Of a stretch of 10,633 nucleotides of DNA, positions 1-5,612 are shown one piece after another (position 1 is the first letter of the stretch; each line of letters begins with the position of its first letter). Below the pieces are notes generated by a model. That model did not search any database, was not told the DNA's origin, and saw only the letters and a program-made list of their open reading frames with translations. The stretch is from Myxococcales bacterium (lineage in GTDB: Bacteria > Myxococcota > Myxococcia > Myxococcales > Myxococcaceae), in the NCBI GenBank assembly GCA_003153055.1, contig PMBV01000505.1:345-10977 (forward strand), in the 5' to 3' direction. The translations under genes were made by a program, and so were the position numbers.

Positions 1-159
1 GACCCCTTCTTCACCACCAAGGAGCGGGGCACCGGGCTCGGCCTGGCGTTGGCCCGTGGGCTTGCCCGCCAGCACCACGGAGAGCTGACCCTCGAGGATC
101 GAACCGGCGGGGGCTGCACCGCCGTCCTCACCTTGCCCATCGGAAAGGCCGACCCATGA
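1..159 (+). CDS. Sensor histidine kinase, C-terminal fragment (cut by window edge)
   Basis: This is the last 52 residues of a two-component sensor kinase, read in frame from base 1 to the TGA at 157-159. What is visible is the end of the HATPase_c ATP-binding domain: an F-box-like FFTTK, then the G2 glycine-rich ATP-lid motif [10 protein letters not shown], then the closing helix and strands. The H-box, N-box and any sensor domain lie outside the window. The stop overlaps the start of the next kinase gene as ATGA, so the two are translationally coupled. The ATP-lid and following helix are almost identical to those of the downstream kinase (ARGLARQH, then LTLE), which suggests tandem duplication. 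The class is secure from the motif. The sensed signal cannot be told from this piece. Confidence 0.9.
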   Translation, partial: DPFFTTKERGTGLGLALARGLARQHHGELTLEDRTGGGCTAVLTLPIGKADP

Positions 160-1484
160 GCCGGCTCATCTCGAAGGACGACCTCCATGCCCACGTCATC
201 ACGATGCTGGGGAAGCGCTTCGAGCCCATCGTGCGCGGTCGATGGATTGCGGGGCCCGTGGCGGTCGCCGCGACGGTGCTTCTGTTGTCAGGGGACCAGT
301 CGGTGTGGCGCCGCTGGATGCTCGCGGTCACCTTCGCGGCGGGCGTGGCGAGGATGGTGCTCGAGCGCAGACGCAAGGACATGTCGCTCATGCTGTGGGG
401 CACCAACGACCGTCAAATCGCTCCCGTGGTCCTCATCGCGGTTCTCATCGGCGCGCCCATCTTCGCATCGGGTGGTTTCGACAGCCCCGCCCTGCCGATC
501 ATCATTCCGCTCTGCTTCTTCTACGGAACCATCGCCAGCCCCCGCGTGCTCGTCGCGGTCACCCTCTCGTATGTGGGAGTGGTGGCGCTCTTGGCCCTGA
601 TCTCTGCGCAGGGCCTCATCGACGATCTCATGCCCGTCGTCTTCGGAGGCGGCTCGGGCCTGCCGGCCTCACCCCCGCTGCTCTACGCCAAGGCGGTGGG
701 CGTCGCCTTCACGCTCGGGTGGGCCGCGCTGGTCGCCCACCTCGTGCAAGAGGTCTTCCGCAAGGTGTTCTCCGAGGCCCTCGACGCCCGCGACGAGGTG
801 CTGAAGAGCCACGACGAGCACACCAGGGAGCTGACCGCGCTGTCGGGCGAGCTGGCCCACGAGCTGAAGAACCCGCTGGCGAACGTACGGGGGCTGGCCG
901 TGCTGGTGGGCCGCGATGTCCACGGCAAGGGCGTCGAGCGGCTCGAGGTGCTCCAGCACGAGGTCGAGCGAATGGAGGAGATCCTCCACGACTTCCTCAC
1001 CTTCTCGCGGCCCCTCTCGCCGCTCAACGCCGAGGTGGTGGACCTGCCCTCGCTGTGCGCGTCGGTCTTGACCCTGCACGAGGGCGTGGCCGCTTCGAAG
1101 GGCATGCGTCTCTCGTCACCCCCGACTGTCGGCGTCTCGTGTGACCCGAGGAAGGTGAAGCAGATTCTCATCAACCTGGTGCAGAACGCACTCGAGGCCA
1201 GCCCACCCGGCGCCGAGGTCGAGCTGGTGGTGCGCGCCGAACCAGGGCACGACGTCGTGGTGGAGATTCGAGATAGGGGCACAGGGCTCTCTCCGGCGGT
1301 CCGCGAGCGCCTCTTCGAACCTGGCACCACCACCAAGGCCCGGGGAACAGGCCTCGGTCTCGCGCTGGCCCGAGGGCTCGCTCGCCAGCACGGTGGCGAC
1401 CTCACGCTCGAGAATCGTGAAGACGGTGGGTGCGTCGCCTCGCTGAGACTCCCCGCCCTCACCCCCACCGAGGAGCGCTCATGA
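156..1484 (+). CDS. Membrane-bound sensor histidine kinase (HisKA + HATPase_c)
   Basis: This is a 442-residue sensor kinase that autophosphorylates on histidine and would pass the phosphate to the regulator encoded next. Residues 1-200 carry about six hydrophobic stretches (roughly 31-45, 55-69, 87-104, 111-127, 130-150, 177-197), so the N-terminus is a multi-pass membrane sensor with no recognisable extracellular domain. A short linker leads to the HisKA dimerisation helices with the H-box [13 protein letters not shown], giving His235 as the likely phospho-acceptor. The ATPase domain shows an N-box (Asn340, Asn344 in [10 protein letters not shown]), a G1 box DRGTGL (373-378), an F-box around Phe387 and a G2 box [10 protein letters not shown] (396-405). 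All catalytic boxes look intact. The start is the ATG inside the ATGA overlap with the upstream kinase. The stop overlaps the regulator start in the same way. The stimulus is unknown. Confidence 0.95.
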   Translation: MSRLISKDDLHAHVITMLGKRFEPIVRGRWIAGPVAVAATVLLLSGDQSVWRRWMLAVTFAAGVARMVLERRRKDMSLMLWGTNDRQIAPVVLIAVLIGAPIFASGGFDSPALPIIIPLCFFYGTIASPRVLVAVTLSYVGVVALLALISAQGLIDDLMPVVFGGGSGLPASPPLLYAKAVGVAFTLGWAALVAHLVQEVFRKVFSEALDARDEVLKSHDEHTRELTALSGELAHELKNPLANVRGLAVLVGRDVHGKGVERLEVLQHEVERMEEILHDFLTFSRPLSPLNAEVVDLPSLCASVLTLHEGVAASKGMRLSSPPTVGVSCDPRKVKQILINLVQNALEASPPGAEVELVVRAEPGHDVVVEIRDRGTGLSPAVRERLFEPGTTTKARGTGLGLALARGLARQHGGDLTLENREDGGCVASLRLPALTPTEERS

Positions 1485-2842
1485 CGGCGCGTGTCCTGGT
1501 CGTCGACGACGACGCGGTCGGCCGATACACGCTCCGAGGCCTGCTCGAAGACGAGGGCCTCACTGTCGAGGAAGCCCCCGACGGAGCGGCGGCCCTTGAG
1601 CGACTCAAGCAATCAGACTTCGAGCTCGTCATCTCGGACCTCCGAATGCCCAAGCTCGACGGCCTCGAGCTGTTGCGCCAGGCGCAGGCGCTCAGTCCCC
1701 CGCCGCGCATCATCCTCCTCACCGCCCACGGCTCGGAGCGACACGCCGTCGAGGCGATGAAGCTGGGCGCGCTCGACTACTTCCGCAAGCCCTTCGACGT
1801 CGAGGAGGTGTTGACGGTGGTGCGGAGATCCATCGCCACCCTCGAGCTGGAGCGGGAGAACGAGCAGCTCAAGGGCGAGGTCCACCTGCTCCACTCGCTC
1901 GTCTTCGCCTCCCCGGCCATGTCACGGCTGGCGCTGCTGGTACGACGGGTGGCGCCCCGCGACGTCACGGTGCTCATCACCGGAGAGAGCGGCACCGGCA
2001 AGGAGCGCGTCGCCGAGGCCTTGGTGCGCGGGTCGAGGAGAGCCGACAAGCCCTTCGTGCAGTTCAACTGCGCGGCCTTGAGCCCCGAGCTGGCCGAGGC
2101 CGAGCTCTTCGGCCATGCGCGCGGCGCCTTCACCGGAGCTGTCCGCGCCAGGGCGGGCCTGTTTCGCGAGGCCGACGGAGGAACGCTGCTGCTCGACGAG
2201 GTCGGCGAGTTGCACCCCGGCACCCAGGCGAAGCTCCTGCGGGTGCTCCAGGAGAGCGAGCTGCGCCCAGTGGGAGAAGACCGGCCCCAGCATGTCGATG
2301 TCCGAATCCTCGCCGCCACCCACCGAGATCTCCCGGCCCTGGTCGCCGCGGGGCGCTTCCGGGAGGACCTCCTCTACCGGCTCAAGGTGGTGTCTCTCAC
2401 CGTGCCACCGCTGCGGGAGCGGCCCGAGGACATTCCCGTGCTGGCGAGGCACTTCCTCTCGCGGTCGGCCAAGCGCTTCGGCGTGGCGACGACCCAGGTG
2501 ACGCCCGAGCTCCTCGGCCGGCTCACCGCTTACAGCTGGCCAGGGAACGTGCGCGAGCTCGAGAACGCCCTCGAGAGCGCGGTGGCCCTGTCGCCCGATG
2601 GCACCATCGAGCTCGCTCATCTGCCCGACCCGACCCAGCCCGCCCAGCAGGTGCCCTCACCCACCAAGTTCAAAGAGCGGGTCGAAGCCTATGAGCGCGG
2701 CCTCATCGTCGCGGCGCTGGACTCGTCGAAAGGCAACCAGAGCGAGGCGGCCCGACTCCTCGACATGAGCCGGGCGACACTCCAAGACAAGATTCGCAAG
2801 TATGGGTTGAACCACGACCCGGAGCTTGAGCCCGAGGGCTGA
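1481..2842 (+). CDS. NtrC-family sigma-54-dependent response regulator
   Basis: This is a 453-residue cytoplasmic transcription activator with the classic three domains. The receiver (about 1-120) has the acidic cluster Asp9-Asp11, phospho-acceptor Asp53 in SDLRMPKLDG, Thr81 and Lys103. The AAA+ domain (about 140-370) has Walker A GESGTGKE (168-175), the sigma-54 contact loop GAFTGA (215-220, intact), Walker B LLLDE (Asp239-Glu240), an arginine-finger region FRED (293-296) and sensor II WPGNVRELEN (353-362). A Fis-type helix-turn-helix closes the protein (about 418-442). With GAFTGA intact it should remodel sigma-54 polymerase. I prefer the ATG at 1481 over an in-frame ATG at 1430 because it sits in an ATGA overlap with the kinase stop, has GAGGAG at 1470-1475, and begins exactly at the receiver fold. 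It is the cognate partner of the adjoining kinase(s). Its target promoters are not identifiable here. Confidence 0.96.
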   Translation: MTARVLVVDDDAVGRYTLRGLLEDEGLTVEEAPDGAAALERLKQSDFELVISDLRMPKLDGLELLRQAQALSPPPRIILLTAHGSERHAVEAMKLGALDYFRKPFDVEEVLTVVRRSIATLELERENEQLKGEVHLLHSLVFASPAMSRLALLVRRVAPRDVTVLITGESGTGKERVAEALVRGSRRADKPFVQFNCAALSPELAEAELFGHARGAFTGAVRARAGLFREADGGTLLLDEVGELHPGTQAKLLRVLQESELRPVGEDRPQHVDVRILAATHRDLPALVAAGRFREDLLYRLKVVSLTVPPLRERPEDIPVLARHFLSRSAKRFGVATTQVTPELLGRLTAYSWPGNVRELENALESAVALSPDGTIELAHLPDPTQPAQQVPSPTKFKERVEAYERGLIVAALDSSKGNQSEAARLLDMSRATLQDKIRKYGLNHDPELEPEG

Positions 2843-2899
2843 CCTCGCCACCCCGATGACCCAGAGACTAACGTTCCTCAACCGCCGTTTTGCCTGCTA

Positions 2900-2914
2900 A
2901 GGGACATCGTCCCT
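2900..2914. terminator. Short hairpin between convergent genes (weak terminator candidate)
   Basis: AGGGAC at 2900-2905 and GTCCCT at 2909-2914 form a perfect 6-bp stem with a 3-base loop. The hairpin lies between the regulator stop and the convergent minus-strand gene, and it overlaps that gene's TAG. There is no clear T-run on either side, so this is at best a weak bidirectional terminator. The remaining bases from 2843 to 2912 show nothing else recognisable. Confidence 0.25.
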
Positions 2915-3464
2915 ATTCTGTTCTGACGAACTTCGGCGCAGTACCCATTCGCCAGCGCCAGGCGAAGCCGGCGTTGAGGGAGCCACCGAAGCCAGGCACC
3001 AGCCCGCTGTTCGTCAGAAACACGTCGCCCTCGAGCCAGACATGGAGCCCGCGCAACGCTACGTCGGTGTCGGCGCGGCCGAAAGGCGTGACTCCGAGGA
3101 CCAACGGGAAGAACGCGTAGGGAATGCCCTTGAAGGTCCCGAAGAACCGCACCATGGCGCCAGCGCCCGCGGCCACCGAGAACCGCTCGACCCCAATCTC
3201 CCCGAGGACCGCGGCATCGACCGACCCGTTGAACGGCATGGCTTCACCACGCGCGAGCACCGAGAACCGGTCGCCGAGCTGAACGCCGAGCTCCGCGACG
3301 ACGCCCAACCCAGGCGAAGACCCGGGGACCGCGGCTGCGCCAATGCCCAGCCCAGCGCAGACGCGGGGCAGGAGGCGTGCGCTCTCGAGAGTCTCCGCGA
3401 CGGCTGGATCCGGCTGCGTCGGCTCTGCGCCCCACACCGTCGCCTCCGGTTCGGCCGAATGCAT
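2913..3464 (-). CDS. Hypothetical protein, outer-membrane-barrel-like, probably N-terminally truncated
   Basis: This is a minus-strand reading frame of about 183 residues from ATG at 3464; a TTG at 3515 would add 17. From about residue 35 onward it alternates glycine/alanine-rich and hydrophobic segments, with a phrase like [13 protein letters not shown] followed by PGSSPGLG, and further segments such as [12 protein letters not shown] and [11 protein letters not shown]. This is the rhythm of small beta-barrel or surface proteins that are common hypotheticals in myxobacteria. It ends after an aromatic strand (NAGFAWRW), so the C-terminus looks natural. It has no signal peptide at any usable start, and the first ~30 residues (acidic, proline-rich) look non-native. 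I infer that the 5' end was lost at the junction with the GH62 remnant. The ribosome-binding site is weak. No function can be assigned. Confidence 0.5.
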   Translation of the reverse strand: MHSAEPEATVWGAEPTQPDPAVAETLESARLLPRVCAGLGIGAAAVPGSSPGLGVVAELGVQLGDRFSVLARGEAMPFNGSVDAAVLGEIGVERFSVAAGAGAMVRFFGTFKGIPYAFFPLVLGVTPFGRADTDVALRGLHVWLEGDVFLTNSGLVPGFGGSLNAGFAWRWRMGTAPKFVRTE

Positions 3465-3567
3465 CGTCACACCCCCGGCTGGCGGGTACAACTTCAGATG
3501 CGCGCGCCCCGCCAATGGACGTCGCGAGGATCAAGGAAGGATAACCGGCCCTTTTTCAGAACCTGCG

Positions 3568-4011
3568 ATGCCGATCGGCAGCTTCCCCGGGAAGTCCGGT
3601 GCACAGACGACCATCATGACCGACACCACCGCCAACCTGTTCGAGGCGGTGGAGGTCTACACGGTCAGGGCGGCGAGCCCCCAGTACCTCATGATCGTCG
3701 AGGCGATGGGCAGCCACCGGAGGTACTTCCGCTCCTTCACCGCGACCAGCCTCTCGGGTACGTGGACGCCGCTGGCCGCGTCCGAGAGCGCTCCTTTTGC
3801 CGGCGCGAACAACGTCACCTTCAGCGGCAACGCCTGGACCACTAACACTAAACATCAGCCAGGCGATCTGGTTCGAAGCAATCCCGACCAGACCCACACC
3901 ATCGACCCGTGCAACCTGCAACTGCTCTACCAGGGCTACCAGGTCGGGAGCAGCACGAGCAATTACAACACCATCCCCTGGAGACCGGGCTTACTCACGC
4001 TGCAGCGGTAG
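3568..4011 (+). pseudogene. GH62 alpha-L-arabinofuranosidase, C-terminal remnant
   Basis: Intact GH62 enzymes are secreted and remove arabinose side chains from arabinoxylan with a five-bladed propeller domain of roughly 300 residues. Here only about 147 residues survive, from MPIGSFPG to the natural C-terminal strand [11 protein letters not shown]. Recognisable family segments in order are [67 protein letters not shown] and [13 protein letters not shown]. The Glu in NLFEA (residue 26 of the remnant) corresponds, from my memory of the family, to the general acid. The N-terminal half, which carries the general-base and pKa-modulating aspartates, is absent. There is no signal peptide, no Shine-Dalgarno sequence before the ATG at 3568, and the frame upstream of about 3540 does not resemble GH62. 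I judge it a dead fragment. The reading frame has no stops, so the deletion may be recent. Confidence 0.82.
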
Positions 4012-4427
4012 CGCGCGTCGAGGTCACCTGCCTCCGAGAGGAGCGTCGCACGAGAAGAGCGAGCCAGTCGCTCGATGACATCCCGCAGCTCTCGCGACAA
4101 CACCTTCACCAGCGGCGCGATGTCCCCATGGGGCACCGGTGCGCTCGCGGGCGACGGGGCCTCGCGGAACACCGCGTTTCTTTCCCGCGCGCACTTCGGC
4201 CTCGCCAAGCTTTTCTGCAGCTCCTCCTCGAGGATCCGCAGAAACCCGGAGGTGCCATCGAAATCGCCAGCGTCAAGGGCAGGCGACCTTGGGTCGGAGA
4301 CTGCGGCTCCCTTGACCCCGTCTCCCCGACGGCACTGGGCATGGCATGGAGGTCCTTGGACGACCCGCTCGGGCCTACTCGACAGGCAACCAATAGGCAG
4401 CGCCTCTCTACGGCCATCATCACCCAT
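3963..4427 (-). pseudogene. Possible minus-strand coding remnant, unknown
   Basis: This stretch between the GH62 remnant and the immunity gene has one minus-strand frame that looks protein-like over roughly 4012-4265, with helical, charged segments such as FLRILEEELQKSLARP and LVKVLSRELRDVIERLARS. The first ~55 residues of the frame, and the part below 4012 that is antisense to GH62, look like noise. An ATG at 4427 lies 8 bases downstream of the immunity-gene stop but has no Shine-Dalgarno sequence. Composition returns to GC-rich here, unlike the toxin/immunity pair. It could be a broken fragment of a resident gene, a second degenerate immunity gene or a chance frame. I do not recognise a family. 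Confidence 0.25.
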
Positions 4428-4435
4428 AGCAGAAC

Positions 4436-4918
4436 CTACTCAGTCGGACGCAACGAAACAGCCATCTCCAGCACAATGTCCGCGCAATTGACCCCACCGC
4501 CACGAGACGGCTGCTCCTTCAATTCATCAAAAACATACACCACATCAACCCGATGACCCAGACGAAACAGCCGCACGTCGACGCTATCACTAACATAAAT
4601 CCCAACAGACCGCCCCAAACCATCACTCAACTTCAGATCGACAGTATTGTCAATTTCACCCTCATCCTGACCAGCAGCATAGACTCGCAGTACGACCCCG
4701 GACAAAAACACCAACGGCATCTTCCCCTGCGCAATGCTTTCCCACCACTCCCGCGCACCAAACAGACCATGCACCCCCTTGAGCCCAATACGCGGCTTCG
4801 AAGCATTTAGCGTCAGGGCTTGAGCATCCGAAACCTGCCCGGGATCCAATCTCAATTCCTCCGAAAGCTGATACACCAACTTCACAGGAACACCAACATC
4901 ATCCAAACGCAGCAACAT
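4436..4918 (-). CDS. Putative immunity protein of an orphan polymorphic toxin
   Basis: This is a 160-residue soluble protein with no signal peptide or membrane segment. I do not recognise its family by sequence. It opens with MLLRLDDVGVPVKLVYQL and contains a WWESI segment and a beta-rich second half (VYAAGQDEGEID, VDVRLFRLGHRVDVVYVFDEL). The role is inferred from context: it directly follows, and overlaps by 20 bp, the orphan toxin domain on the same strand, which is the standard order for toxin then cognate immunity. The start is well supported, since AGGAGG (plus-strand positions 4925-4930) sits six bases before the ATG. Base composition is much lower in G+C than the flanks (about half G+C over 4561-4680), which suggests acquisition by transfer. 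It would bind the ADP-ribosyltransferase tip and protect the cell. Confidence 0.65.
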   Translation of the reverse strand: MLLRLDDVGVPVKLVYQLSEELRLDPGQVSDAQALTLNASKPRIGLKGVHGLFGAREWWESIAQGKMPLVFLSGVVLRVYAAGQDEGEIDNTVDLKLSDGLGRSVGIYVSDSVDVRLFRLGHRVDVVYVFDELKEQPSRGGGVNCADIVLEMAVSLRPTE

Positions 4919-5315
4919 TCAACGCCTCCTGGCGAACCCGCTCGAACAACACAAGATTCCGGCTGAAAATCTCGATTGCCCTACCCTGACCCAATTGCGT
5001 GGTCATCTGCCCTCCCTCGACTTTGAATCTAGCATTGCTCTGCATCCACCCTCCCGCCCTTGTCGGCATACCTGGAAACTCAAGTGCAGCTGGCTCATTC
5101 GCGGCAATCCCGATTTCCTGCAACTGCGCCGAGGTACCTGGCGCTGTGGTCAGTCGAACCAGTACGCCGCGGTACTCCGACGAATAGGTAAGGGAGGGCG
5201 AGATCGACGTCTCCGTAGTTGGCATCAACTTACCTGTCCGCAACAGCCGATCGTAATGAGCCTTCGACATCGTCCGATACATGATTTCGTTGCCATGCGC
5301 GTCAAACTCCAGCAC
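4899..5315 (-). CDS. Orphan Rhs-type toxin C-terminal domain, TreTu-like ADP-ribosyltransferase
   Basis: This domain of about 138 residues resembles C-terminal toxin tips of Rhs and related polymorphic toxins annotated as TreTu family, thought to ADP-ribosylate elongation factor Tu. Visible family-like segments are EIMYRTMSKAHYDRLLRTGKL, TSISPSLTYSSEYRGVLV, a PGMP...GGWMQSNA segment, and FKVEGGQMTTQLGQGRAIEIF. In the R-S-E pattern of these transferases, the candidate catalytic residues are the Arg in YRTM, the Ser in ISPS and the Glu in EGGQ. No delivery domain (Rhs repeats, PAAR, signal) is attached. The frame stays open upstream to 5462 and reads NPLAP just before the GTG at 5315, which is typical linker sequence before such tips. 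No ATG, GTG or TTG precedes 5315, and no Shine-Dalgarno sequence precedes 5315 or the inner ATG at 5282. It is therefore likely a displaced, poorly or non-translated toxin module. The TreTu name is from memory; the toxin-tip class is firmer. Confidence 0.7.
   Translation of the reverse strand: MLEFDAHGNEIMYRTMSKAHYDRLLRTGKLMPTTETSISPSLTYSSEYRGVLVRLTTAPGTSAQLQEIGIAANEPAALEFPGMPTRAGGWMQSNARFKVEGGQMTTQLGQGRAIEIFSRNLVLFERVRQEALNVAAFG
4925..4930 (-). promoter_or_regulatory. Consensus Shine-Dalgarno of the immunity gene
   Basis: Read on the minus strand this is AGGAGG, six bases before the ATG at 4918. It lies inside the last codons of the toxin frame (Gln-Glu). It fixes the immunity start and allows translation of the immunity protein even if the toxin frame is not translated. 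Confidence 0.8.
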
Positions 5316-5484
5316 CGGCGCTAGTGGATTTGTCGATCGTGTGGCAACTGCGCCTACCGGCGAATTCCTGACCTCTACGGCGACAGATGACTCTTCGGCG
5401 TATGAATCGCTGCAAACATAAACATCACAGGCCCTGCAATCTTTATACCGATCAAGCCTGCCCTATCTGGGATGCCCTTCCCCG

Positions 5485-5514
5485 TTTCACAAAAAGCGCG
5501 AGGGGGTTTATAAC
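5485..5514 (+). promoter_or_regulatory. Candidate sigma-70-type promoter for the peptidase/GH18 operon
   Basis: TTTCAC (5485-5490), an 18-base spacer and TATAAC (5509-5514) resemble -35 and -10 boxes about 100 bases before the ATG at 5613. The surrounding 5316-5612 interval is a 297-base gap between divergent frames. Besides this it holds the open but start-less extension of the toxin frame (to 5462) and a small inverted repeat (5525-5542). I found no -24/-12 sigma-54 pattern here, so there is no sequence sign that the NtrC-type regulator in this window controls the operon. The spacer is one base longer than ideal and the -35 is poor. Confidence 0.35.
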
Positions 5515-5524
5515 TTCTACTGCA

Positions 5525-5542
5525 CGCGACGCTCCCGTCGCG
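5525..5542. repeat. Inverted repeat in the putative 5' leader
   Basis: CGCGAC (5525-5530) and GTCGCG (5537-5542) flank a 6-base loop. The element lies just downstream of the candidate -10 box, in what would be the untranslated leader of the large peptidase gene. It could be an operator or an mRNA hairpin. A stem this short also arises by chance in GC-rich DNA. Confidence 0.3.
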
Positions 5543-5612
5543 CACACGTATACGCACGCATCGCGCAAGGCGCCGTCTCGGCGCCGATTCTTCTTTCACT
5601 CAGGGGAGTCTC

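Noticed and set aside
1430..1480. Extended start of the NtrC-type regulator at an upstream ATG
   Set aside because: The added 17 residues are encoded by the kinase's own C-terminal codons in another frame. The ATG at 1481 has a Shine-Dalgarno sequence, an ATGA overlap and the natural receiver start.
683..1612. Long minus-strand open frame opposite the histidine kinase
   Set aside because: It is Ser/Arg-rich, has no recognisable motif and is antisense to a kinase with all its boxes. It is a typical GC-rich shadow frame.
3909..4810. Plus-strand open frames across the immunity gene and its left flank
   Set aside because: They are Ser/Thr/Pro-rich without domain pattern, while the opposite strand has a consensus Shine-Dalgarno sequence and a coherent protein. 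Only the minus strand is credible.
5546..5553. CGTATACG palindrome upstream of the large gene as an operator
   Set aside because: It is only 8 bp, not repeated nearby and not matched to any operator I recognise.
5375..5599. 74-residue minus-strand frame upstream of the toxin
   Set aside because: It overlaps the toxin-frame extension in a different frame, has no family resemblance, and would lie across the candidate promoter of the large operon.
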